Assembly: GCA_934615645.1 (NCBI GenBank)
Contig: CAKTTR010000031.1
Coordinates: forward strand, 1 to 23,326
Reading direction: 5' to 3'
Source: an uncultured Oscillospiraceae bacterium
GTDB lineage: Bacteria > Bacillota > Clostridia > Oscillospirales > Oscillospiraceae
DNA length: 23,326 bases
The notes under the pieces were generated by a model. That model was not told where the DNA came from. It saw nothing but the letters and a program-made list of their open reading frames with translations, and made no database searches. Both the position numbers and the translations under genes were made by a program. Of the stretch, positions 7,611 to 15,047 are shown one piece after another; the first letter of the stretch is position 1, and the number at the start of each line of letters is the position of its first letter.

Positions 7611-7697
7611 TCAAACGGGGCGCGGCGCGGCAGCGCGCGGGCTATGCCCCCGTCTACTTCGGCCTTTTCCAGTGCCGGTACTACTGCCAGCGTCCAT
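7611..7697 (-). CDS. Possible 28-codon leader peptide upstream of mgtE
   Basis: Between the riboswitch terminator and mgtE an ATG at 7697 is preceded by GGTGGAGGTG at ideal spacing. It opens 28 codons ending in TGA at 7611. The peptide begins MDAGSSTGTGKG and ends SPRAAAPRPV; it is rich in Arg, Gly, Ser and Pro. Codons such as AGT, AGA, CGA and GGA are uncommon in the neighbouring genes, which argues either for non-coding sequence or for a regulatory peptide. A GC-rich hairpin (GGGGC with GCCCC, about 7617-7650) overlaps its second half. Regulatory leader peptides occur ahead of Mg2+ transporter genes in enterobacteria (MgtL), but whether this one is translated is unknown. Confidence 0.35.
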   Translation of the reverse strand: MDAGSSTGTGKGRSRRGHSPRAAAPRPV

Positions 7698-7727
7698 TTT
7701 CTTCACCTCCACCCACGTTTTCTACGT

Positions 7728-7760
7728 AAAAAATCCCATGACGGCAGGCGTCATGGGATT
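7728..7760 (-). terminator. Expression-platform terminator of the M-box
   Basis: On the minus strand a perfect 12-bp stem (AATCCCATGACG with its complement, 5-base loop) is followed by six T residues. It lies between the M-box aptamer and mgtE, the position expected of the hairpin that forms when Mg2+ is bound. Confidence 0.85.
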
Positions 7761-7761
7761 C

Positions 7762-7925
7762 ATTGTCTTCCAAGGCAACTGCACCGTCTGAGCTTCAGCT
7801 TCGCAGGGCAATGTAACTGCATTAGATCATGCCTTGTGCTTCGACATGAACTGTTCCAACCAACGCATGGTGTCTCCACCATTTTGCGGCAGCAGCCCGT
7901 ATCCCTGCGGTAGCCTTACCTACCG
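7762..7925 (-). ncRNA. M-box (ykoK-type) Mg2+ riboswitch
   Basis: Reading the minus strand, the leader contains GGTAGGTAAGGCTACC soon after the promoter, then GGGCTGCTGCC and CAAAATGGTGGAGACACCA. These are the conserved blocks of the M-box aptamer, which binds several Mg2+ ions and promotes termination. The aptamer is followed by a perfect intrinsic terminator and then by mgtE, the classic target gene. I aligned it by eye only. The exact 3' boundary of the aptamer is approximate. Confidence 0.9.
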
Positions 7926-7936
7926 GACACACTTAT

Positions 7937-7964
7937 ATTATACACCCCTTGCTGCAAAATGCAA
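7937..7964 (-). promoter_or_regulatory. Sigma-A promoter of the M-box/mgtE operon
   Basis: On the minus strand -35 TTGCAT (7959-7964) is 16 bases from a consensus -10 TATAAT (7937-7942). Transcription would begin near 7930, just before the riboswitch aptamer. Confidence 0.75.
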
Positions 7965-7985
7965 TGGGGTCTGACAAATTTTTTG

Positions 7986-8020
7986 CAAAAAATCTCCCGG
8001 CGCGTACCATGCGCGCAGAT
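7986..8020 (-). terminator. Terminator of the fem-alr-DUF2812 unit
   Basis: Directly after the stop codon on the minus strand, GCGCG pairs with CGCGC, with outer ATCT and AGAT also complementary, and the hairpin ends in TTTTTT. The stem is imperfect but well placed. Confidence 0.6.
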
Positions 8021-8028
8021 CGTAGCGC

Positions 8029-8595
8029 TTAGATCGTGTCGACCCAGTCGCGCTTGATGCGGCGGATCTCTGCCAGGCAGGTCAGCAGCGTATAGATGCT
8101 GTAACCCAGGGCGGCAACGATCATGCCCCAGATGAGGAACATCACAAGGGGGATATAGTCCATCGTCAGCGCCAGGCACAGCCAGATCAAGCCATAAATG
8201 CCGAAGAACGCCGGGAGCGTCATCGCCTTCTTCATTTTCCGCATCTGGATGAAATAGTATTCGTCATCCAGCTTTTCCGGGTCCAGCTCCAGCACGAGCC
8301 GCCAGCCCTCCCGGGAAATGACGCGCTTGGTATAGGGCTCCATCTCGTGGAACCACTCGTCGGTCATATTCTTCCCCTTGCTGTAACCGTTGATCGTCAT
8401 CAGGAAGTACTTGCGCTCCTCCGGCTCCGCCTCAGAGAAGGAGTAGAGGTCGTTTGTGACCTTCGTCAGCTGATAGCCCTCCCGGCTCCATTTCTCCAGC
8501 TTACGCGTGTTGCGCTGCGCCATCCAGGCCAGCTTGTTCAGCTTTTCTGTTTTGGCGACCTTGTCATACCAGTGCCGTACCTGTTTGTTTGCCAT
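8029..8595 (-). CDS. DUF2812-like membrane-anchored protein
   Basis: The 188-residue protein has a charged soluble N-terminal part (about 1-125) and two membrane helices near the C-terminus (about 130-147 and 150-172), ending in a basic tail. The arrangement LEKWSREGYQLTKV, then YSFSEAEPEERKYFLMTI and a second EPYTKRVISREGWRLVLE, looks like the paired 'E.. W...GW.L' pattern of DUF2812 proteins in Firmicutes. These are often encoded beside PadR regulators; no PadR gene is visible here. The family assignment is from memory of the motif. The ATG follows GTAGGAG. The gene lies 42 bases after the racemase gene on the same strand, so it probably belongs to that operon; its function is unknown. Confidence 0.7.
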   Translation of the reverse strand: MANKQVRHWYDKVAKTEKLNKLAWMAQRNTRKLEKWSREGYQLTKVTNDLYSFSEAEPEERKYFLMTINGYSKGKNMTDEWFHEMEPYTKRVISREGWRLVLELDPEKLDDEYYFIQMRKMKKAMTLPAFFGIYGLIWLCLALTMDYIPLVMFLIWGMIVAALGYSIYTLLTCLAEIRRIKRDWVDTI

Positions 8596-8637
8596 ATTAC
8601 GCTCCTACCTGCAGAAACTTTCTCTATTTTTGCCATC

Positions 8638-9729
8638 TCAGCGGTAAAGGATCTTCATGCCCTTGACCTGCAGCGGGTTGACCTGCAGCACGGTCAGATC
8701 GCCGAGCTTGCAGTCCACATCCGTCACATCTACGATCGTATTGACCATGCCCACATGGCCCAGGACGCTGCACAGCGCCCCATTGACGCACACGTGCAGC
8801 CGCTTGCCGGTAAAGATCCAGCGGAGATTGTGCAAAATCTCCCGGATGCAGTCGCGGATGCGGAACAGGTCCCGCCCCTTTTCTGCACCGAAGCCGTGGT
8901 ACCAGCCGATGCTGAGCACCGCGATCTTCGTCGGCCGCTTGGCCCTCCAACCGGCGCCGTAGCCGACGGTATCGCCCGGCTGCAGCTGGCGCAGCTCCTC
9001 GATCGTCGCCTCGGCGTGGCCGATGCGCTTGAGCCCCAGTCCATCTTGGAAGGACAGCCGCCCCAAAAACGCCGAGCCGATGCGCACCGCGTCGGACCGC
9101 ATCTGCGGGAATTTCAAAAACGCCGCGGAATTGCAGCAGTGGACCATGCCGACTTCAAAACCAGCCTCCCCGATTGCCATCACAACGCGGCGGAAGGCGG
9201 TATACTGCTTCTGGGTCCGCTTATCGTCGCAGAAGGCGCAGTTGAAATGGGTGTAAATGCCGCCCACAACGATGTTCTTCCGGCACGCATAGACATCCAG
9301 CAGCGCCGGAAGCTCCTCCGGCTTGAAGCCGTAGCGGCCCATGCCGGTATCAATTTTCAAATGGACCTCCGCCATAGCGGAGCGCTCGGCTGCCACAGCA
9401 TCCAGCGCTTCGGCAGCGGCGGATGAGCCGACGGTGAAGATGACCTGCAGGTCCAGCAGTTCATGAATGAGCTCTGGCTCCATCGTCTGCCGCAGCATCA
9501 GGATCGGTGATTCCTCAAAGCCCGCCTCCCGGAGCAGCCGCGCCTCCCGCGCTTCTGTCACCGCGAAATGGTCGATGCCGTTTTCCCGCATCAGCTCCGC
9601 CATCTGGACAACGCCCAGGCCATAGCCATTGCCCTTGAGGACCGCCCAGACAATGCTCTCCCCGGCCTCCTCCCGGATCGCCCGGATGTTCTGCGCCAGG
9701 TGTTCTCTCTCTACGACGTAAGCTTTCAT
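8638..9729 (-). CDS. Alanine racemase family protein, divergent active site
   Basis: This 363-residue protein has the fold-type III alanine racemase layout: an N-terminal PLP barrel and a C-terminal beta domain. Lys32 in AVLKGNGYGLG is the expected PLP lysine. KIDTGMGRYGF (125-135), HCCNSAAFL (197-205) and RIGSAFLG with Arg216 match the barrel motifs. Tyr257 in VGYGAGW aligns with the second catalytic base, Tyr265 of the Geobacillus enzyme. However, the usual GYADG reads GWYHG, and the usual CMDQ block reads GMVN. The start codon overlaps the stop of the Fem-type gene by four bases (ATGA), implying coupled translation. It may be a racemase for Ala, Ser or another amino acid destined for peptidoglycan. 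I give no gene symbol because the specificity is uncertain. Confidence 0.88.
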   Translation of the reverse strand: MKAYVVEREHLAQNIRAIREEAGESIVWAVLKGNGYGLGVVQMAELMRENGIDHFAVTEAREARLLREAGFEESPILMLRQTMEPELIHELLDLQVIFTVGSSAAAEALDAVAAERSAMAEVHLKIDTGMGRYGFKPEELPALLDVYACRKNIVVGGIYTHFNCAFCDDKRTQKQYTAFRRVVMAIGEAGFEVGMVHCCNSAAFLKFPQMRSDAVRIGSAFLGRLSFQDGLGLKRIGHAEATIEELRQLQPGDTVGYGAGWRAKRPTKIAVLSIGWYHGFGAEKGRDLFRIRDCIREILHNLRWIFTGKRLHVCVNGALCSVLGHVGMVNTIVDVTDVDCKLGDLTVLQVNPLQVKGMKILYR

Positions 9730-10847
9730 CCCTTTTGCGCCTCCGTACCGCCGGGCTGGCCGGGCTCGCCCTTTTTCTTCGCCGGGGCCTTATCCCGGTG
9801 CCGCAGCAGGTAGACCTGGCGGCGCAGCTCTTTGAAGACGGACGTGCCCTTTTCCACCGCGAAATAGACCGCGGGCTTGAGCACCAGGTCCATCTCGCCG
9901 ATAAACTCTGTATAGTCGCCGTTAAAGCCCCGCTTGAATTTCACCAGGCCATACAGCGGATGGTCCTCCGGCACCAAGCCGGGAACGCCGCGGAAATCAT
10001 AGATCCGGCAGCCCTTCTCCGTCGCCCACTGGATCATCTCCCATTGGAGCAGATAGTTGGGCATCAGATTCCGGTGCTCGTTTGAGGACGCACCGTAGAG
10101 ATACCAGACCTTATCGCCATACCAGATGGCCAGGGTCCCCGCGATGGGCTGGCCCTCGTGGAACGCCATATAGAGCCTGCAATGCTCGCCCAGATTCTCC
10201 AGCATCGCTGCAAAATACTCCGGCTGCCGGGTCACGAACCCGTCGCGAACGCCGGTGACCAACATCAGCTCTGCAAAGGCAGGGATCATCTCCTTCCCGC
10301 AGACCCGGACCTCGACGCCCTTGCGGGCCGCCAGGCGGATATTATAGCGGGTCTTCTGATGGAAGGAGGCCAGCAGCTCCTCGTTCGTCTTCCCCTCCAG
10401 GTTCAGCCGGAAGACATAGCGCGGCTGGATGGCTTCAAAGGTCGCGCCGGTATGCCGGTTGCGGAAGCCGGCGTCCTGCATCATTTTGGCAAAGACGGCA
10501 TCGTCCGAGGGGACGTCCGGGTCCATTTTGATCACATAGCAGTGATACTCCCGGGCCAGCGCCCGCAGTGCCGCGATCAGTTCCTGGAACGTCGCCGCAT
10601 CGTGCACATCGCACACCGGGCCGCGGCAGCAGTACATCATCCGGTACGGCAGGCCCGGGACCTTGCGGATCAGCGCCGAGACGGTGCCCTTGATCTTGCC
10701 GTCCTCCCCCCGGCAGGCGACAGCCCGCCACAGCCACATCGGCTTCTGCTTGGCCCAGTACGAGCTCTGGGCAAAATTCCCCTTGGGGTGGCTCTGGTTA
10801 AAGGCTTCAAATTCCTGTAATGTCTTTTCGGTAATAATTTCTGTCAT
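9726..10847 (-). CDS. FemAB/FemX-family aminoacyltransferase
   Basis: FemAB proteins add amino acids from aminoacyl-tRNA to the peptide of lipid II at the membrane face. This 373-residue protein has the two-GNAT-domain architecture. The signatures are KTRYNIRLAARKGVEV (about 165-180), the substrate segment IYDFRGVPG, and the C-terminal YGLVKFKRGFNGDYTEFIGE. I saw no coiled-coil arm long enough to mark it as FemA proper. I chose the ATG at 10847, which has GGTGAG four bases upstream; the in-frame ATG at 10859 has no such site. Its promoter lies at 10890-10918, and it overlaps the racemase gene by four bases. The C-terminal tail is unusually rich in Lys, Gly and Pro (KAPAKKKGEPGQPGG). The amino acid transferred is unknown. 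Confidence 0.92.
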   Translation of the reverse strand: MTEIITEKTLQEFEAFNQSHPKGNFAQSSYWAKQKPMWLWRAVACRGEDGKIKGTVSALIRKVPGLPYRMMYCCRGPVCDVHDAATFQELIAALRALAREYHCYVIKMDPDVPSDDAVFAKMMQDAGFRNRHTGATFEAIQPRYVFRLNLEGKTNEELLASFHQKTRYNIRLAARKGVEVRVCGKEMIPAFAELMLVTGVRDGFVTRQPEYFAAMLENLGEHCRLYMAFHEGQPIAGTLAIWYGDKVWYLYGASSNEHRNLMPNYLLQWEMIQWATEKGCRIYDFRGVPGLVPEDHPLYGLVKFKRGFNGDYTEFIGEMDLVLKPAVYFAVEKGTSVFKELRRQVYLLRHRDKAPAKKKGEPGQPGGTEAQKG

Positions 10848-10889
10848 ATTGCTCACCATTTCTATGGAAAAATCCAGTTAAACAAAATC

Positions 10890-10918
10890 AATATATCATA
10901 GTATGTGCAATTATGCAA
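10890..10918 (-). promoter_or_regulatory. Sigma-A promoter of the fem-racemase operon
   Basis: On the minus strand -35 TTGCAT (10913-10918) is 17 bases from -10 TATATT (10890-10895), with TGA directly before it as an extended -10. The divergent noc-like gene begins 126 bases away; I found only weak plus-strand promoter candidates (for example TAGAAT near 11006). Confidence 0.75.
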
Positions 10919-11043
10919 GAAAGGCCGTCGATTTTTCCAAACTTTCCGGCCAAAAAAGTGGCGGCAGGCCCCGGGCATTTCGCGGGATTTTGCCCTCGGA
11001 TGGGCTAGAATGGAATCAGCTTATGAAAACAGGAGGAACCAGT

Positions 11044-11850
11044 GTGGCAAAACCAAAAGCAAAAACACTGCTGGAGTCGGGGCGTATCATTTTTCTGCCG
11101 GTGGACGAGCTGCGGCCCAATCCGGCGCAGCCCCGGCGCATTTTTGACGAGGCCGCCCTGCAGGAGCTGGCTGCGAGCATCCGCCAGTACGGCGTGCTGC
11201 AGCCGCTGTCGGTCCGGCGCAGGGCCGACGGCTATGAGCTCGTCGCCGGGGAGCGGCGGCTCCGGGCGGCAAAGCTGGCCGGGCTGCGCAGCGTTCCCTG
11301 CGTCCTGCTGGTTCTGGACGATGCCCAGTCCGGCCTCGTCGCCCTGGTGGAGAATCTGCAGCGGAAGGACCTGGACTATCTGGAAGAGGCCGCGGGCCTG
11401 GCCCAGCTCATCCGCCGCTATGGGCTGAGCCAGGAACAGGCGGCCGCCCGCGTCGGCAAGAGCCAGTCCGCCGTGGCCAATAAGCTGCGCCTGCTGCAGC
11501 TCAGCGCCCCGGTCCTGCAGGCGCTGCGGGCCTGCCATCTCTCCGAACGGCACGCCCGGGCGCTGCTGCGGCTGCCGGACGAGGCAGCCCGGCTGGCCGT
11601 CATCGAAAAGATCGTCAAGCGGCAACTCAATGTCGCCGCGACGGAGGCGCTGATCGCCCAGCTTCTCCAGCCAAAGTCGCAGCCTGCGCCCCGCCGCCCG
11701 GTCCTGGGCAAGGACATCCGGCTGTTTTTGAATTCCCTGGAGCATAATCTCACCCTCATCCGCGACGCCGGGATCGCCGCGGACACCCAGCGGCAGGACA
11801 CGGAGCAGGAGATTATCCTGACGATCCGCATCCCCCGCCAAGCTGGCTGA
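11044..11850 (+). CDS. ParB/Noc-family CTPase DNA-binding protein
   Basis: This is a ParB-type clamp protein, either Spo0J-like (chromosome segregation) or Noc-like (nucleoid occlusion of the division septum). The start is GTG at 11044 (268 residues), with AGGAGG at 11031-11036; an in-frame ORF opens further upstream without such a site. The N-terminal CTP-binding domain has PNPAQPR (25-31), GERR (69-72) and ENLQR (103-107). A helix-turn-helix follows, with SQEQAAARVGKSQSAVANKLRLL. The C-terminal dimerisation segment (DIRLFLNSLEHNLTLIRDAGI) resembles that of Noc-like proteins. There is no ParA partner next to it and no gidB/gidA, so the usual origin-proximal context is missing in this window. 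No perfect parS-type palindrome was seen here. Confidence 0.88.
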   Translation: MAKPKAKTLLESGRIIFLPVDELRPNPAQPRRIFDEAALQELAASIRQYGVLQPLSVRRRADGYELVAGERRLRAAKLAGLRSVPCVLLVLDDAQSGLVALVENLQRKDLDYLEEAAGLAQLIRRYGLSQEQAAARVGKSQSAVANKLRLLQLSAPVLQALRACHLSERHARALLRLPDEAARLAVIEKIVKRQLNVAATEALIAQLLQPKSQPAPRRPVLGKDIRLFLNSLEHNLTLIRDAGIAADTQRQDTEQEIILTIRIPRQAG

Positions 11851-12133
11851 ATGCCCAAAAGTTGCAGCATATTGCACAAATTCGCAGGATTTCCCCACGC
11901 AAAATGCATGGGATCCTCCAGCGCGGGCCGCATCCGAATGCTATCGCGATTTTGCATACCGCGCCGGACATTCCCGCAGAATCCGCCGGGTGCTTGCAGG
12001 TTTTTCCGTCAATTTTGCATCTTTTCCGCCCCCTTCTTGCAAGTTTTCCGTCACGCATTTTTAAAACACGAGAAAAAGTTTGAAATGCAATAATTTTAAG
12101 GTGTAAAAAATATTTTTCTGCGCATAAAAAGTA
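11851..12133 (+). repeat. Phased TTGCA array in the noc-ppdK gap
   Basis: This gene-free stretch has at least seven TTGCA pentamers on the plus strand plus one on the minus strand. Within 11952-12057, GCA cores recur at 11954, 11976, 11996, 12017 and 12039, that is every 20-22 bases, about two DNA turns. Three successive units read TTGCAGGTTTTTCCGTCA, TTGCATCTTTTCCG and TTGCAAGTTTTCCGTCA. Two further TTGCA sites (11862, 11872) are ten bases apart. The order, spacing and position just upstream of the ppdK promoter suggest binding sites for a regulator. Confidence 0.6.
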
Positions 12134-12162
12134 TTGAAATTCATTTTTCTCTGTGCTATACT
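12134..12162 (+). promoter_or_regulatory. Sigma-A promoter of ppdK
   Basis: -35 TTGAAA (12134-12139) is 17 bases from -10 TATACT (12157-12162), preceded by TGC as in an extended -10. The surrounding DNA is AT-rich. The leader to the ATG is about 50 bases. Confidence 0.8.
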
Positions 12163-12221
12163 TCCGGCGATTCAAAGATCCAATACCATAACAGAAAACC
12201 TTCGAAAGGGGAAATGCAGCA

Positions 12222-14852
12222 ATGGCACAAAAATTTGTTTACCTGTTTTCAGAGGGCAACGGCTCCATGCGGGAGCTGCTGGGCGGCAAGGGCGCGAACC
12301 TGGCAGAGATGACGAATCTCGGCATGCCAGTCCCCCAAGGCTTCACGATCACGACAGAAGCCTGCACCCAGTACTACAAGGACGACCGGCAGATCAATGC
12401 CGACATCCAAGATGAGATCATGCAGTACGTGGAAAAGCTGGAGGACCTGACCGGCAAAAAATTCGGCGACCTCTACAATCCCCTGCTCGTCTCCGTCCGC
12501 TCCGGCGCCCGGGCCTCCATGCCCGGCATGATGGACACCATTCTGAACCTTGGCCTCAACGACGAGGTCGTCAAAGCCTTTGCCAAGAAGACGAACAATC
12601 CCCGCTTTGCGTATGACTCCTATCGCCGGTTTATCCAGATGTATTCCGACGTCGTCATGGAGGTCGGCAAGAAGTATTTTGAGCAGCTCATCGACGAGAT
12701 GAAGCAGGCCCGGGGCGTCAAGCTCGACACGGAGCTGACGGCGGAAGACTTGCAGGAGCTGGCCGAAAAATTCAAGGCCGAGTACCAGGCCAAGATCGGT
12801 GAGCCCTTCCCGCAGGACCCGAAGGAGCAGCTCATGGGGGCCATCAAGGCCGTCTTCCGCAGCTGGGACAACCCCCGTGCCATTTACTACCGCCGCATGA
12901 ACGATATCCCCTCCGAATGGGGCACCGCCGTCAATGTCCAGTCCATGGTCTTCGGCAATATGGGCCCGACCTCCGGCACCGGCGTCGCCTTCACCCGGAA
13001 CCCGGCCACCGGCGAGCGGAAGCTCTTCGGCGAATTCCTGATGAACGCCCAGGGCGAGGACGTCGTCGCCGGTGTGCGTACGCCCCAGAGCATTGACAAG
13101 CTCAAAGAGATCATGCCCGAGGTCTACGACCAGTTCGTCGATATCTGCGCCCGTCTGGAATTCCACTACCGGGATATGCAGGATATGGAATTTACCATCG
13201 AAGAGAAAAAGCTCTACATGCTCCAGACCCGCAACGGCAAGCGCACCGCTGCCGCCGCGATGAAGATCGCCTGCGACCTGGTGGACGAGGGCATGATCAC
13301 CGAGGAGGAAGCCGTCCTGATGATCGACCCCAAGAGCCTGGACGCGCTGCTGCACCCGCAGTTTGACCCGGCGGCCCTGAAAAAGGCCAAGGTCATCGGC
13401 ACCGGCCTGGCCGCCTCCCCCGGCGCAGCCTGCGGCAAGATCGTCTTCTCCGCCGACGACGCCGTCGACCGCGCCAAGAGCGGCGACAAGGTCGTCCTGG
13501 TGCGGCTGGAGACCAGCCCGGAGGACATTGAGGGCATGCACTACGCCCAGGGCATTCTGACCGTCCGGGGCGGCATGACGAGCCACGCCGCCGTCGTCGC
13601 CCGGGGCATGGGCACCTGCTGCGTCTCCGGCTGCGGCGATATCCACATTGACGAAGCGAAAAAGCGCTTTGAGCTGGGCGGCAAGACGTTCAAAGAGGGC
13701 GACTGGCTCTCCATCGACGGCTCCACCGGCAATATCTACGGCCAGAAGATCCTGACGGCCGCCGCGACCATCTCCGGCGAGTTTGGCCGCATTATGACCT
13801 GGGCCGACCGCTTCCGCAAGCTGGAGGTCCGCACCAACGCCGACACGCCCCATGATGCCGCTCAGGCAGCTGCCTTCGGGGCCCAGGGCATCGGCCTGTG
13901 CCGGACGGAGCACATGTTCTTCGACCCGGAGCGCATCTCCGCCATCCGGGAGATGATCGTCTCCGAGACGTCCGCCCAGCGGGAACGGGCGCTGGCCAAG
14001 CTGGAGCCGATGCAGCAGAGCGACTTTGAAGCGATCTACGAGGCTATGAAGGGCCGCCCGGTCACGATCCGCCTGCTGGACCCGCCGCTGCACGAGTTCC
14101 TGCCCACCGACCCGGCGGATATCGAAGCCCTAGCCAAGGAGATGAAGATCTCCGTGGAGCACCTGCAGCATGTCATCGCCAGCCTACATGAATTCAACCC
14201 CATGATGGGCCACCGCGGCTGCCGCCTGGACGTCACTTATCCTGAGATCGCCAAAATGCAGACCGCCGCGATCATCAAAGCGGCCCTGGCCGTCCGGGCC
14301 CGCCGTCCGGCGTGGAAGATCGTCCCGGAGATCATGGTCCCGCTGGTCGGCGAGGCCAGAGAGCTGGCGTATGTCAAGTCCGTGATCGACAAGGTCGCCA
14401 AGCGGCTCATCCGCGAGGCCGGGTCTGACATGCCCTATAAGGTCGGCACCATGATCGAGATCCCCCGCGCTGCCCTGACGGCCGACGAGATCGCCAAGGA
14501 CGCCGCCTTCTTCTCCTTCGGCACGAACGACCTGACCCAGATGACCTTCGGCTTCAGCCGCGACGACGCTGGGAAATTCCTGGCCTCTTACTACGACCGC
14601 AAGATCTACGAGTCCGACCCCTTCTCCAAGCTGGACCAGGCAGGCGTCGGCCGTCTGGTCAAGATGGCCGCAGAGCTGGGCCGCAAGACCCGCCCGGATA
14701 TCAAGCTGGGCATCTGCGGCGAGCAGGGCGGCGACCCGAGCACCGTCGCCTTCTGCCACAAGATCGGCCTGACCTACGTCTCCTGCAGCCCCTACCGCGT
14801 CCCCATCGCAAGACTCGCCGCCGCGCAAGCCGCCCTGCGGGATCAGGGATAA
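12222..14852 (+). CDS. ppdK: Pyruvate, phosphate dikinase
   Basis: PPDK interconverts ATP, pyruvate and phosphate with AMP, phosphoenolpyruvate and pyrophosphate. In anaerobic Clostridia it usually serves as a glycolytic or gluconeogenic enzyme. At 876 residues it is full length. The N-terminal ATP-grasp domain begins GGKGANLAEM. The swivelling phosphohistidine domain has GGMTSHAAVVARGMG, with catalytic His455, the same number as in the Clostridium symbiosum enzyme. The C-terminal PEP/pyruvate barrel has GLCRTEHMF, FSFGTNDLTQM and the catalytic cysteine Cys832 in GICGEQGGDP. The ribosome binding site is AAAGGGG, ten bases upstream. The gene stands alone, with its own promoter and a strong hairpin after it. 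No PPDK regulatory protein gene is visible nearby. Confidence 0.98.
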   Translation: MAQKFVYLFSEGNGSMRELLGGKGANLAEMTNLGMPVPQGFTITTEACTQYYKDDRQINADIQDEIMQYVEKLEDLTGKKFGDLYNPLLVSVRSGARASMPGMMDTILNLGLNDEVVKAFAKKTNNPRFAYDSYRRFIQMYSDVVMEVGKKYFEQLIDEMKQARGVKLDTELTAEDLQELAEKFKAEYQAKIGEPFPQDPKEQLMGAIKAVFRSWDNPRAIYYRRMNDIPSEWGTAVNVQSMVFGNMGPTSGTGVAFTRNPATGERKLFGEFLMNAQGEDVVAGVRTPQSIDKLKEIMPEVYDQFVDICARLEFHYRDMQDMEFTIEEKKLYMLQTRNGKRTAAAAMKIACDLVDEGMITEEEAVLMIDPKSLDALLHPQFDPAALKKAKVIGTGLAASPGAACGKIVFSADDAVDRAKSGDKVVLVRLETSPEDIEGMHYAQGILTVRGGMTSHAAVVARGMGTCCVSGCGDIHIDEAKKRFELGGKTFKEGDWLSIDGSTGNIYGQKILTAAATISGEFGRIMTWADRFRKLEVRTNADTPHDAAQAAAFGAQGIGLCRTEHMFFDPERISAIREMIVSETSAQRERALAKLEPMQQSDFEAIYEAMKGRPVTIRLLDPPLHEFLPTDPADIEALAKEMKISVEHLQHVIASLHEFNPMMGHRGCRLDVTYPEIAKMQTAAIIKAALAVRARRPAWKIVPEIMVPLVGEARELAYVKSVIDKVAKRLIREAGSDMPYKVGTMIEIPRAALTADEIAKDAAFFSFGTNDLTQMTFGFSRDDAGKFLASYYDRKIYESDPFSKLDQAGVGRLVKMAAELGRKTRPDIKLGICGEQGGDPSTVAFCHKIGLTYVSCSPYRVPIARLAAAQAALRDQG

Positions 14853-14874
14853 CTGAACAAGTTACCAACACAAA

Positions 14875-14905
14875 AGCGGCGCTGCCCACCCCGGGCAGCG
14901 CCGCT
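14875..14905. terminator. Terminator hairpin after ppdK
   Basis: A perfect 13-bp stem (AGCGGCGCTGCCC with its complement, 5-base loop) lies 22 bases after the ppdK stop. The plus strand has no immediate T run. The minus strand continues CTTTTGTG, so it may work in both directions or as an RNA-stabilising hairpin. Confidence 0.65.
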
Positions 14906-14910
14906 GAGCT

Positions 14911-15004
14911 TGTCAAAAAAGTATTTTTGCCAAGCTCTCAAACGTGGCCCGCTTCGCTGGGCTCTCGTTTGAGGGGCTTGCACCCTGCTGCGCGCATAAT
15001 TTCT
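14911..15004 (+). repeat. Dispersed hairpin repeat, short copy
   Basis: A 94-base non-coding element matches, in reverse orientation, the element at 19260-19453. The inner 56 bases (14949-15004) match the other copy at about 54 of 57 positions. Here the arms CAAGCTCTCAAACG (14931-14944) and CGTTTGAGGGGCTTG (14966-14980) pair around an inner GCCC/GGGC stem, giving one long hairpin. It begins with TGTCAAAAAAG and sits between the ppdK terminator and the terminator of the Xre-type gene. Confidence 0.8.
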
Positions 15005-15012
15005 TTCCCATT

Positions 15013-15047
15013 AAAAAACGCAGCCGCTCAGTTGTACTGGGCGGCTG
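15013..15047 (-). terminator. Terminator of the Xre-type regulator gene
   Basis: On the minus strand CAGCCGC and GCGGCTG pair, with inner CAGT and ACTG, followed by CGTTTTTT. It starts directly after the stop codon. Confidence 0.8.

Noticed and set aside
5925..7913. Plus-strand open frame of 662 codons opposite mgtE and its leader
   Set aside because: It runs through the riboswitch and mgtE on the other strand, and its composition is a shadow of GC-rich coding sequence.
8306..8319. CCCTCCCGGGAAAT, 11 of 14 bases of the Bacillus Noc-binding site
   Set aside because: It lies inside a coding region, only one half plus the centre matches, and such a partial match is expected by chance in GC-rich DNA.
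10903..11043. N-terminal extension of the ParB/Noc-like protein from an upstream ATG
   Set aside because: The GTG at 11044 has a perfect AGGAGG seven bases upstream, and the extension has no ParB-like sequence.
12249..14093. Minus-strand open frame of 614 codons opposite ppdK
   Set aside because: PPDK on the plus strand is full length with catalytic residues in place; the antisense frame has no recognisable domain.
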